DNA of 64,000 bases from Bacteroidota bacterium (GTDB taxonomy: Bacteria > Bacteroidota > Bacteroidia > Bacteroidales > Tannerellaceae): the NCBI GenBank assembly GCA_023429375.1, contig JAEYVY010000007.1, forward strand, positions 310,001-374,000, in the 5' to 3' direction. The translations under genes and the position numbers were made by a program. This document shows positions 1 through 9,402 of this stretch, piece after piece. The number at the start of each line of letters is the position of its first letter. Position 1 is the stretch's first letter. The notes below the pieces were generated by a model. That model was not told where the DNA came from and made no database searches. It saw only the letters and a list, made by a program, of their open reading frames with translations.

Positions 1-1836
1 TTTATCAGAATAGGTGTTGATCTCAGTAAGAGGTACGGCACGTAAGTAATTACGTTCAGAGTTAATATCTCCTTTAACGAATGTACGATGTGCAGTCTTG
101 TCTCCTGTGTAATAATAGAACATGATATAGCCTTCTTTCGTTTCGTCACCGTTCGGGTTGTATAGTCGAACAGCTGATTTGATGCCCGGATAATCTTCTT
201 TATTGATCCAAGCGCCTAGTACGATGTCAGCAGGTTTGCCTCCTTTTTGTGTGTTCAAATACTCAAATTTGGCCCATCTGTTAAGGTCATCGCTTCTGCG
301 TCCTTCCATAACAAGTTCGATACGGCGTTCACGGCGTATCTCCCACAATATAGGGGCTACGTCTGTGTCACGCTTTGGATCTTCAATGATTACGCCGTTA
401 ACGCTAATTTTATTACCAGCCAATTGGATTTCAGGCATTGTTCTGACAACTGCCGGCGATTCACCCCATTTTGTCAGATTTCTTTTTCTGATTTGATTGA
501 TTGAGACATCCAAATCTGTTTGAGTAAATGCTTCGCCACCAATCAAGGAAACTTCATAACGAGCTTCAACATAGTTTAAAAGAACTTCTGCATAACGAAT
601 GATAGGAGCATCTGCCGGGCTTAAAAGTCCTGTGATATAAGGTTCGTTGTCTGCCAACCATTTTTCATTGAGGAACTTCTTTGAAACATAACCAGTAGGA
701 GATGTCGCAGAATGTAAACCCGAGTTCATGATACGCAAAGTATCTACAAAAGAATCATACAAACGAGGGTCGCGATCTTGGAATGAGTTCTGAATACTGG
801 GGTCCGCTTTGCCTTTGTATAAAGGAGATTGAGAAACAGGCAGACCGTCAAGGCATAGGTAGCTATCAATTAAGTCTTTAGCTACGCCGCCTAACTCTTG
901 GTCTTCTTTCGCATTGTAAGCCATCAAGGCATTGCAATATAGTCCGGTTACATATTCGCGATAGAAAATGATTTCTTGATTTCCTGCAAGTGATTCACTA
1001 CTGAAAAGAGCGTTATACGTGTTTCCAATTTTGAACTTACCTGATTTAATTACAGCATTAGCTCCTTTTATAGCTCCATCTAAATAACGTTTGATAAGTG
1101 CATTATCTACCGGCTTGCTTGCTGAGCCTACAGAGGTTCCGTGGTATTTCAACCAAGTTCCATGGAATAACATCCAACGAGACATGAAAGCACCTACTAC
1201 ATATTTATTTACTTGTAATGTTCCATCATCTGCCCTTACATTGTCGACTGCAAAGTCAAAGTCTTCAAGGATTTTATCAACAATTTCGGTTCTTGAATCT
1301 CTGTCTTTAAATAGAAGGTCTAATTGATCAGGAGATAGGGCAACATCGTAATAGGGTACTTCTCCATATTCTTTCACCAGCGTGCTGTGCGCTATTGCTC
1401 TGAAGAATCTGGCAATACCAGTCCAATGCAGTTTTGCTGCTTCGTCAATTTTCATGTTTGGAATATTCTCCAGCATGACATTGGCTTTGCGAATCATTTC
1501 ATATTGTTTCTTCCAAATGGTATTGTTATTTGGGGCAGCGGTATTACTTGCCGGAAAATAAAAGCGTTGTGCTCTGTCTGTTCCGGTTGCAGTAGTAAGC
1601 AAGAAGTCATCATTGTATGAATCTCCTGAGAAATAACCACCGAACAAACGGTAATCCTGTGCGTATCCACTAAAATAGGATGAATAAAAATCTTGAGAAT
1701 AAGAGCGTAAGCTTGTCTCATTCACCCAGAAATTATCATTAGTCAATTTGTCTAAAGGTTCCTTGTCTAGATAATCTTCACATCCAAAAAATGAAAAGAT
1801 CGAGAGCAGACCTATATATATTAAATTCTTTTTCAT
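1..1836 (-). CDS. SusD/RagB family outer-membrane lipoprotein (3' end outside window)
   Basis: This is a SusD-like nutrient-binding lipoprotein that would cap the SusC-like transporter encoded just upstream. The start is the ATG whose complement lies at 1834-1836. The first residues (MKKNLIYIGLLSIFSFFGCE) form a lipoprotein signal with lipobox FFGC. SusD hallmarks follow: a region of SusD_N type and, late in the protein, APIIRYAEVLLNYVEAR and a WEIRRERRIELVMEGRR stretch. The reading frame is open to base 1, giving 612 codons, so only the extreme C-terminus is missing. It lies 13 bases downstream of the susC gene and should share its transcript. The substrate is not shown by sequence; context suggests wall-derived glycans or muropeptides. 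Family assignment is firm. Confidence 0.93.
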   Translation of the reverse strand, partial: MKKNLIYIGLLSIFSFFGCEDYLDKEPLDKLTNDNFWVNETSLRSYSQDFYSSYFSGYAQDYRLFGGYFSGDSYNDDFLLTTATGTDRAQRFYFPASNTAAPNNNTIWKKQYEMIRKANVMLENIPNMKIDEAAKLHWTGIARFFRAIAHSTLVKEYGEVPYYDVALSPDQLDLLFKDRDSRTEIVDKILEDFDFAVDNVRADDGTLQVNKYVVGAFMSRWMLFHGTWLKYHGTSVGSASKPVDNALIKRYLDGAIKGANAVIKSGKFKIGNTYNALFSSESLAGNQEIIFYREYVTGLYCNALMAYNAKEDQELGGVAKDLIDSYLCLDGLPVSQSPLYKGKADPSIQNSFQDRDPRLYDSFVDTLRIMNSGLHSATSPTGYVSKKFLNEKWLADNEPYITGLLSPADAPIIRYAEVLLNYVEARYEVSLIGGEAFTQTDLDVSINQIRKRNLTKWGESPAVVRTMPEIQLAGNKISVNGVIIEDPKRDTDVAPILWEIRRERRIELVMEGRRSDDLNRWAKFEYLNTQKGGKPADIVLGAWINKEDYPGIKSAVRLYNPNGDETKEGYIMFYYYTGDKTAHRTFVKGDINSERNYLRAVPLTEINTYSDK

Positions 1837-1848
1837 ATTGCGTTGAAA

Positions 1849-4800
1849 TTATAATGTGACTTGTAAACCAAAAGAAAGTGTTCTCTGATACGGATAACTA
1901 CGTCCGAAATTACGCGAGTCAGCACTTGTGTTGACATAGCGTATATCGATTTCAGGGTCGATATCCGGTTTAAGATTGTCAAATTCAAATAAGTTTTCTC
2001 CTGTGAAATAAACTCTCACGCTGTTTACAAAAATCTTGTTGAGTAATGATTTTGGTAATGAGTATCCTACGGTCAACGTTTTTAATCTCATATAAGCCAT
2101 ATTTAGCAAATAGCGGTCATTAACTGCGTAGTTCCATTTCGCTGCTTGTCCATAAATCGTTGGGCGTGGATAGTATGCATCAGTGTTTTGTGGTGTCCAG
2201 TAGTCATCCGCTCCTTTATAATAAGGCTCACCTGATGTATAACCCGGTAATACTTGGTTACCCATAGCCCATAATTTACGTTCGCCTACACCTTGAAAGA
2301 AAGCTGAGAAATCAAATCCTTTGTATTCAGCACCTAATGAGAATCCATATTGATAACGTGGGAACATGTTGCCAATTACAGTCTGGTCTCTAGGGTCTTC
2401 AGTGCTTTTAGCATTGCTAATCTTACCGTCGCCGTCCAAGTCCTTGTATAATACGTCTCCCGGTTGTAACGTGATACCTCCTGCAAAGATTTCGGACTGG
2501 TTGGGTAAACCTTCTTTTAAGGTACCATCAGCATTGAAATCGCTTTCTTGAAGAAGTCTGTCAACTTTTAATCCCCAGATATCTCCTAGGCGCATGCCTT
2601 TTTTATAATAGGTAGTAGAATACCATCCTGTACCATCACCTCCATAAGCAGGAATATTTGTGTTGTCGGCCCACTTTGTTACTTTAGTATAATAGTCGGT
2701 CATTTGCCCTCCTAATGTTATGCTCAATCCATTTTCAAAGCGATGGTGAAAATCTAGAGCTAACTCCCATCCTGGAGTTTCCAATTCACCGAAGTTCTGT
2801 TTAGGCGCTGTAGCCCCTAAGGTTAAAGGCAGAGTAGATGCCGCTAATACATCAGAAGTTGTACGCTTGTACCAGTCAAATGTGATACCTACTTTGTCAT
2901 CAAAGAAACGAGCATCCAAACCAAAGTCTATTGTTTTAACAGTTTCCCAAGTCAATGAATTGTAAGCTACAGTCGGTGCTCCTACTGATGTCGTGTTTTT
3001 ACCGTTGATGACCCATGAATCTTTTGGATATGCCGTTAGCAATGAGCGGAATGCGTTTGCATCAACATCTTGGTTGCCAATAGCGCCATACGATCCTCTT
3101 AGTTTTAATGAAGATAGAATTGGATATAATCCCTTCATGAATGATTCTTCACTGATACGATATCCAAGTGATGCAGAAGGGAAGAAGCGGAATTGATCTC
3201 CTCTTGGAAACTTAGATGAACCATCATAACGTCCGTTTAATTCTACTAGGTATTTATCCTTGTATCCATAGTTGATTCGTCCGAAGAAACCGGCAACAGC
3301 CCAATGTGTGTGTGCACTGCTTACAGTCTGATCTCCATATGCCAAGTTTAATTCAGGTGCGCCTACGCTATATAATCCCTTACGTTGTGCAGAAATATAA
3401 CGGTATTCGCTGCTTTCTAAGTTAGAACCCAGCATTCCTTTGAATGCATGATCTCCTATAGTCTTAGAATAAGTGGCAACAGCATTTGTGGTAAACATTT
3501 CTGTACGTCCGCGCTGTTCTTCTACATAGTCATAGCTTGGAGAGATATAGTTGTTATAAGAGTTTACCATTGATTCTAAAGTCTTGTGGGCAGAGAAGAT
3601 ATCATAACCAAACACTTGTCCTCCGAATTTTTTGAAGCGGTTATCTGTTGTTGTATAAACAAAGTCAACGTCAAAGCTAAGTCCTTCAATTGGAACCGGA
3701 GTGAATGTCAAACCTCCTCCTAGTCTTAAATAGTCTTTTTGATTGTTTGTCATCTGAGCTTGTTCCAGTTCGGTCAATGCGCTTCTGAAACTCTTGCCTT
3801 CGTATGTTCCATAGGGATACATGGGCTGCCAACGATATAAATAATACAAGTGGTCGTACAGGTCAGAATTATACATAAATGGTTTATCTGTATCTGTTCT
3901 TGTGTAAAGAGCATTAGCTCTTAGTTTTACCCAACTATTGATTTCAGAGTTAACTGTTAAGCTGGCATTGTAACGGTCGTATTGGTCTGAATTTACTTTA
4001 GTTAATCCTTCTTGTGTCAAATAGCCCAAATTCAAACCATAGCTTGTTTTTCCATTACCGCCGCTTACAGACAGGTTGTGAGTTTGTTGAGGCATCCATT
4101 TCTTGATATACATATCATACCAGTCCCATGTACGATAGAAGTGCATACCTGTTTCATCAATTTCGAAGTCACGGCCGTAAACCATTTCACGTCCTAGTCC
4201 TTTGCCGTTTCCATATTGTTGTTCCCAGGCTTTCATTCCATCTATAGTCTTTTGGTCTACCACCATATTGCCTACTACATTATAATAGTTGGTTGATCCA
4301 TTACGCATCACTCCTGCAAGATTTATTTCCCCTTGTTCCCATCCTGATAACTGTTCGGGAGTTTTTGTAGGCGTTCTCCATGCCAAATTAGCTGAATAGT
4401 TGACGCGCAAACGGTCGTTTACTTTCTTTGCTTTGGTGGTAATCAGGATAACACCGAATGCTGCTCTCGCTCCATAGATAGATGAAGATGCTGCATCTTT
4501 TAGTACGGAGATTGATTCAATATCATCCGGATTGACTAAGCTGATATCCGTGATTTCTACGTTATCTACCAAGATTAGCGGATTAGAGTTGCCGTTCGGC
4601 GATCCTACACCTCCACGAATCTTGATGTTTGGAGCTGAACCGATTTCTCCAGATTTTGTGGTGATTGTCAAGCCTGGTACTGCCCCTTGTAGAGCACGGC
4701 CTACATCGGCAATTGGACGACTATCCAACGTCTGGTCTAGTTTTACTGAAGCAACAGCTCCGGTAAGGTTTTCTTTTTTCTGTACACCGTATCCTACAAC

Positions 4801-5199
4801 GACAATTTCTTCAACCATTTTAGTGTCTTCTTCCATGACAACATTAATATTTTGGCTGGTTACAGTTATTGTCTGTGTTTTGTATCCTATGTACGAGAAA
4901 ACGAGCGTTGTGTTCTCTACTGGTAAATCAAGAATGAATTTTCCGTCTATATCCGTGATTGTTCCCGTATTAGTTCCTTTTACAGCAACACTCACTCCAA
5001 TAAGAGGTTCCTTGTTTTGATCTGTTACAGACCCTTCAATTCTTTTTGTGCTTTGCTGCACGATTGTCAAGGCTGTCTCATCGTTTAAATTAGCCTTCAA
5101 ATTTCCGTAGCCGACCATTGTAGTCGCCATGGCTAAAGTCAGTATGCGCCACAAAGAGCTGTTCACTGATTTTTCGGCTGTTTTCCATGTAAAATTCAT
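1849..5199 (-). CDS. SusC/RagA family TonB-dependent outer-membrane transporter
   Basis: This 1116-residue outer-membrane channel takes up oligomers with its SusD partner, powered by TonB. An N-terminal signal (about residues 1-36) is followed by a carboxypeptidase-D regulatory-like domain from about residue 53, a TonB-box-like stretch (EEIVVVGYG, near 130), a plug domain with the family motif SVLKDAASSSIYGARAAFG, and a long beta-barrel ending in FGLQVTL. Length is normal for SusC. It shares the distinctive plug motif SRPIADVGR with the divergent susC at 5932, so the two pairs are probably paralogues from one duplication. It is transcribed away from the rest of the locus together with the susD at 1-1836. 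A promoter candidate lies at 5381-5411. Confidence 0.95.
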   Translation of the reverse strand: MNFTWKTAEKSVNSSLWRILTLAMATTMVGYGNLKANLNDETALTIVQQSTKRIEGSVTDQNKEPLIGVSVAVKGTNTGTITDIDGKFILDLPVENTTLVFSYIGYKTQTITVTSQNINVVMEEDTKMVEEIVVVGYGVQKKENLTGAVASVKLDQTLDSRPIADVGRALQGAVPGLTITTKSGEIGSAPNIKIRGGVGSPNGNSNPLILVDNVEITDISLVNPDDIESISVLKDAASSSIYGARAAFGVILITTKAKKVNDRLRVNYSANLAWRTPTKTPEQLSGWEQGEINLAGVMRNGSTNYYNVVGNMVVDQKTIDGMKAWEQQYGNGKGLGREMVYGRDFEIDETGMHFYRTWDWYDMYIKKWMPQQTHNLSVSGGNGKTSYGLNLGYLTQEGLTKVNSDQYDRYNASLTVNSEINSWVKLRANALYTRTDTDKPFMYNSDLYDHLYYLYRWQPMYPYGTYEGKSFRSALTELEQAQMTNNQKDYLRLGGGLTFTPVPIEGLSFDVDFVYTTTDNRFKKFGGQVFGYDIFSAHKTLESMVNSYNNYISPSYDYVEEQRGRTEMFTTNAVATYSKTIGDHAFKGMLGSNLESSEYRYISAQRKGLYSVGAPELNLAYGDQTVSSAHTHWAVAGFFGRINYGYKDKYLVELNGRYDGSSKFPRGDQFRFFPSASLGYRISEESFMKGLYPILSSLKLRGSYGAIGNQDVDANAFRSLLTAYPKDSWVINGKNTTSVGAPTVAYNSLTWETVKTIDFGLDARFFDDKVGITFDWYKRTTSDVLAASTLPLTLGATAPKQNFGELETPGWELALDFHHRFENGLSITLGGQMTDYYTKVTKWADNTNIPAYGGDGTGWYSTTYYKKGMRLGDIWGLKVDRLLQESDFNADGTLKEGLPNQSEIFAGGITLQPGDVLYKDLDGDGKISNAKSTEDPRDQTVIGNMFPRYQYGFSLGAEYKGFDFSAFFQGVGERKLWAMGNQVLPGYTSGEPYYKGADDYWTPQNTDAYYPRPTIYGQAAKWNYAVNDRYLLNMAYMRLKTLTVGYSLPKSLLNKIFVNSVRVYFTGENLFEFDNLKPDIDPEIDIRYVNTSADSRNFGRSYPYQRTLSFGLQVTL

Positions 5200-5380
5200 A
5201 CAGAATTGTTTTAAATAATAAGGTTATTAAAAAAAGAATGTCACGTTTTTCATAAATTGACTGCTTTCATCCAATTTAAGAAAAGAAATCCTTAGCAGTT
5301 GTCCAGTATTATGTGCTAAATAATGTTGGAGAAATTAGTATTAACATCTTGTACACTGTCTCATCCTGTAGTTTTCCATA

Positions 5381-5411
5381 CAAAGCTATTACAATCTTAA
5401 TTCGAATGAAA
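5381..5411 (-). promoter_or_regulatory. Candidate Bacteroides-type promoter for leftward susCD
   Basis: On the minus strand, TAGCTTTG (5381-5388) matches the -7 consensus TANNTTTG. A TTTC at 5408-5411 sits 19 bases further upstream, where TTTG is expected. Transcription would start near 5374, giving a leader of about 175 bases. Confidence 0.45.
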
Positions 5412-5832
5412 TATTAATAAATCGAAAACAAAAAAATTAATAATAATTAATGAATAGAAACGAAAATTAGATTTAAAAGAGCTTGTTTTAATGTCTTATC
5501 TTAATGATAGATGGTTGAATGTTTGTTAATTTTGATAATTCCGTATAGATATATCGTTTTTTTGCTTGTTTTATTTATTCGATTATGTATTGTTTGATAT
5601 TTATTATTGCATTGGTAATGTATTGTTTAAGGTGTTGCTTTGTTTATTGCAGAAAGATTGTGTCTGGGTAAAGAGTTAAAAACAACAATTAAATGTAATA
5701 AAAAACTAAAAATAGTTAATGTTTAGAATGATTGTATTCTTTAGATTGTTTGTAGGTATTGAAATCAAAAGCTTTAGGTAGATATTTGAAGTTAAAATAT
5801 ATAAAAATATGGTGATGATATATAAATAAAGG

Positions 5833-5840
5833 TATATTTG
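5833..5840 (+). promoter_or_regulatory. Candidate -7 promoter element for rightward susC
   Basis: TATATTTG matches the Bacteroides -7 consensus TANNTTTG and lies 92 bases before the susC start codon. No good TTTG is found at the expected -33 distance, so an activator may be needed or the site may be wrong. Confidence 0.4.
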
Positions 5841-5931
5841 CTGGCAGAGAATATCAAATGTTCGTAATATTACCTAGAAGTTACCTGTCTAATATTCGGA
5901 CTAATTAATTATTTAATAACCTTAAAAGATC

Positions 5932-8900
5932 ATGAATCAAGCACGCAGAAACATCAGATCGATGAATTTCCGATCTTGCATTTTTGTTTTAATGTTTGCT
6001 TTTTTACTTAAAGGAGTTGGTCTTGTACAAGCTTCGGAAGTAAAAGAAACAAATGCATTTACGCAACAAACGACTAGGATTAAGGGAATTGTTGTCGATG
6101 CTCAGGGTGAGGCAGTTTTAGGCGCTACCGTTTTGGAGAAAGGTACGACCAATGGAACTGTTACAGATTTAAATGGAGACTTTACTTTAGATGTTAAAGC
6201 TAATGCATCTATTGTTGTCTCTTATATTGGTTTCAAAGCACAGGAGTTAAAGGCTGCGCCAAATATGCGTATTGTGCTTTTAGAGGATAGTGAATTGTTG
6301 GACGAAGTCGTTGTTGTTGGTTTTGGTGCGATGAAGAAAGTCAACTTAACGGGTTCTGTTGCCAATGTGGATTTGGAGAAAACGTTGGGTAGTCGTCCAA
6401 TTGCCGACGTGGGACGTGGTCTTCAGGGCGCTATTCCCGGATTGTCAGTAGTCATTCCCAATGGTGAAGTTGGCTCTGACCCGGTGATGAAAATACGTGG
6501 TGCAGTAGGATCAATTAATGGCTCTTCAAAACCTCTAATCTTATTGGATAACGTTGAGATTGAAAGTATACAATTGGTTAATCCGGATGATATTGAATCA
6601 ATCTCCGTACTGAAAGATGCGGCTTCTACATCTATTTACGGTGCAAAAGGAGCATTTGGTGTTGTTTTGATTACTTCAAAGAAAGGAGCTACAACTGAAA
6701 GTGTGAGTGTTCAGTACTCAGGTAACTTTTCATGGCAATCTGTTGCTAAAGATATTAACCTAGGTGGAATTGACGCATTGGAATATTCTTTGCTGGCGGC
6801 AGAAAGAGTAGGTAAATCTTTAGTAGGCGCATTCTGGCTGGTTAACCGTGAAAGTTTCGAACGCTCTAAACAATGGCTTTCACAATATGGTAATATGAAT
6901 TCAAACGAACCTGTAAAATATGGCCGTGACTGGTATGTAGACGGTTCAAATAAAATGGGAGTTCGTTTGTATGATGCCTATGATTATATGATTGAAGAGT
7001 GGACTCCAACACAGAATCATAACCTGTCGGTAACTGGAAAATCAGGTAGAGTATCTTATAATATCAGTTTGGGTCATTTGGATCAAAGTGGTTTGTTGAA
7101 ACAAGCAAAGCATGATGATTTCAGAAGAGATAATGTGAATATTAAATTAAGCACAGAGGTTAATAAATACATTACTGTTCGTGGAGGTATTTTGTGGTCA
7201 AAACGTACCAAACGATATCCTTATGTAACAAACTCTACAACTGCCGACCCATGGCTTTATGTATACAGATGGGGACCAACATCTCCTTTTGGAACTGAAG
7301 ATGGAGACATGTTACGTAGCCCTGCTTCTGAAATTGCAAGCTCAAACACTGCAAGACAAGACCGTATTTATTCAAATATAAATATCGGTACTACAATCAA
7401 TCTTACAAAGGACTGGACATTAGACGCTGATTATACTTATGCAGCAGGTGAATATGTTTGGGACAGACCAGGAACAAGATTTAGTGCTCGTAACGCATGG
7501 GGTGGCGCAATTGAAAGATTCAATGCAAACGGTGAACGTATCTATGTTGATAATGCAGGAAATGAAGTGAGCCCAACAACTCCTGGTGCTATGCCAGCAT
7601 ATGAAATACCTTATGTAACCTATACAGGTAAAGGATCAAATCCTGATCATGTATATAGAAGAACAGAAAATAGTAAGCGTGGTACTTCAAATATTTATAC
7701 AACTTATAATTTGAAACTGGCAGATATTCACAGTTTTAAATTTATGGCTGGTATGAACTTGGTGACTTATAAAGAAAAATACAACTGGTCACAAAAAAAT
7801 GATTTGTTTGATATCACAAATCCTCAATTTGATTTGGCTGTAGGTACTCAGACTGCTGGTGGAGGAACAAGTTGGGAATCACAACTTGGTTATTTCGGAC
7901 GTATAAACTATGCATTAAAAGATAGATATCTTTTTGAAGCGAACCTAAGATATGACGGTTCATCTAAATTCCCAACAGGATTGAAATGGCGTTGGTTCCC
8001 TTCTTTCTCAGGAGGTTGGATCGTATCACAGGAATCGTTTATGCAGCCTTTAAATCCAATCATGAGCTTTATGAAACTGAGAGCATCATGGGGATCAATT
8101 GGTGACCAAACTGTACCTAATAGCTTATATGTTCCTGTGATGACGAATATGAATACGACTTGGTTGAATGGAGGAACACGTTATCAAGCTTATGCAACAC
8201 CATTGGCTGCTGATGCTAATATTTCTTGGCAGAATATTGAAAACCTGAACCTAGGTTTTGATATGCGCTTTATCAGTGATAAGTTAGGTGTTACATTCGA
8301 TTGGTTTGAAAGAAAGACAAAAGATATGATTGTGCCGGGTACTGAACTTCCATACACATTTGGTGGTCCGATACCTGCAGGTAACTATGGTGAATTAAGA
8401 ACCCGTGGATGGGAATTGACGGTAGACTTTAATCATCGTTTTGAATCTGGTTTAGGAATCAACTTAATGGCTACTTTGGCTGACGATGAAACTGTTATTA
8501 CAGAGTATCCGGAAGATGCTGCACACAATATTCTTAGCCAAAGTGCAAACTACAAAGGCAAAGAGTGGGGAGCTATTTATGGATATAAAACAGATCGTTT
8601 GTATCAATGGGATGATTTTGAATTAGATGCAAATGGAAAACTGCAAGAAACCATAGTAAACGGAAAAACAGTTTACAAACTTAAACCGGGCGCTGATGGA
8701 AAGACCGTTTACCAAGAATTCTTACAAAACTCATCTGACTTCAAATTTGGTCCGGGTGATGTGAAATTTGTGGATGTTAACGGTGATGGTAGAATTGATA
8801 ACGGTAATGGAACGCTCGAAAATCCAGGTGACTTAGTTAAGATAGGAAACTCAACTCCACGTTATCAATATGGTTTCCGTATCGGAGCAGATTATAAAGG

Positions 8901-9390
8901 AGTTGACCTGTCAATCTTCTTACAAGGCGTAGGCAAGCGAGAAATTTGGGGTGAAGGATTCTTGGCAATTCCTGGATTTAACTCATCAGACGGTGCAATG
9001 CCTCAAGCTTTTGCAGGTGATTTCTGGTCTGAACAAAATACAGATGCGTTCTATCCACGTCCATACAATAATGCAGGAAGCAGTACGGCAAATAATATGC
9101 AAGTTCAATCTCGTTACTTGCTTGACATGTCATACTTAAGGGTAAAAAACATAACATTGGGTTATTCGTTTGATCCACAATTGCTTAAAAAAGTATATAT
9201 GTCAAAGGCACGTCTTTATGTTTCATTGGAAAACTTCTTCACATTTGATAATTTGAATGGGTTGCCTATAGATCCTGAAGTAATCTCGGGTTATTCAATG
9301 TTTAATGAATCTAATTACAACTCAGGACGTACAGGGGTTGGTGCTCCAGCGTTCAAGAGTGTTTCATTAGGTGTTCAATTAAATTTCTAA
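5932..9390 (+). CDS. SusC/RagA family TonB-dependent outer-membrane transporter, first gene of the putative peptidoglycan operon
   Basis: This 1152-residue SusC-like transporter begins with a signal peptide; an internal ATG at 5962 is an alternative start. A carboxypeptidase-D regulatory-like domain starts near residue 49, followed by a TonB-box-like LDEVVVVGFG near residue 125, a plug with SVLKDAASTSIYGAKGAFG, and a full beta-barrel. A calcium-binding-like loop DVNGDGRIDNG lies late in the barrel, as in many SusC proteins. The plug motif SRPIADVGR is shared with the divergent susC at 1849-5199. Its susD partner follows after 12 bases. The enzymes downstream suggest that it imports peptidoglycan fragments; that is inference from context, not from the transporter itself. 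Confidence 0.95.
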   Translation: MNQARRNIRSMNFRSCIFVLMFAFLLKGVGLVQASEVKETNAFTQQTTRIKGIVVDAQGEAVLGATVLEKGTTNGTVTDLNGDFTLDVKANASIVVSYIGFKAQELKAAPNMRIVLLEDSELLDEVVVVGFGAMKKVNLTGSVANVDLEKTLGSRPIADVGRGLQGAIPGLSVVIPNGEVGSDPVMKIRGAVGSINGSSKPLILLDNVEIESIQLVNPDDIESISVLKDAASTSIYGAKGAFGVVLITSKKGATTESVSVQYSGNFSWQSVAKDINLGGIDALEYSLLAAERVGKSLVGAFWLVNRESFERSKQWLSQYGNMNSNEPVKYGRDWYVDGSNKMGVRLYDAYDYMIEEWTPTQNHNLSVTGKSGRVSYNISLGHLDQSGLLKQAKHDDFRRDNVNIKLSTEVNKYITVRGGILWSKRTKRYPYVTNSTTADPWLYVYRWGPTSPFGTEDGDMLRSPASEIASSNTARQDRIYSNINIGTTINLTKDWTLDADYTYAAGEYVWDRPGTRFSARNAWGGAIERFNANGERIYVDNAGNEVSPTTPGAMPAYEIPYVTYTGKGSNPDHVYRRTENSKRGTSNIYTTYNLKLADIHSFKFMAGMNLVTYKEKYNWSQKNDLFDITNPQFDLAVGTQTAGGGTSWESQLGYFGRINYALKDRYLFEANLRYDGSSKFPTGLKWRWFPSFSGGWIVSQESFMQPLNPIMSFMKLRASWGSIGDQTVPNSLYVPVMTNMNTTWLNGGTRYQAYATPLAADANISWQNIENLNLGFDMRFISDKLGVTFDWFERKTKDMIVPGTELPYTFGGPIPAGNYGELRTRGWELTVDFNHRFESGLGINLMATLADDETVITEYPEDAAHNILSQSANYKGKEWGAIYGYKTDRLYQWDDFELDANGKLQETIVNGKTVYKLKPGADGKTVYQEFLQNSSDFKFGPGDVKFVDVNGDGRIDNGNGTLENPGDLVKIGNSTPRYQYGFRIGADYKGVDLSIFLQGVGKREIWGEGFLAIPGFNSSDGAMPQAFAGDFWSEQNTDAFYPRPYNNAGSSTANNMQVQSRYLLDMSYLRVKNITLGYSFDPQLLKKVYMSKARLYVSLENFFTFDNLNGLPIDPEVISGYSMFNESNYNSGRTGVGAPAFKSVSLGVQLNF

Positions 9391-9402
9391 TACTGCAGAA
9401 TT

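Larger units (their letters stand above)
5200..5931. other. Divergent promoter spacer between two susC genes
   Basis: This 732-base stretch has no credible gene. It is very AT-rich and separates two divergent susC genes. It holds one promoter candidate for each direction, listed separately. No regulator gene (HTCS, ECF/anti-sigma or SusR type) is present here or next to the locus inside the window. The spacer is long enough for distal activator sites or an antisense small RNA, but I could not identify one. Confidence 0.6.

Noticed and set aside
4532..5020. A 162-codon plus-strand frame inside the leftward susC
   Set aside because: It is fully antisense to a well-supported SusC plug region; the residue pattern is that of a shadow frame.
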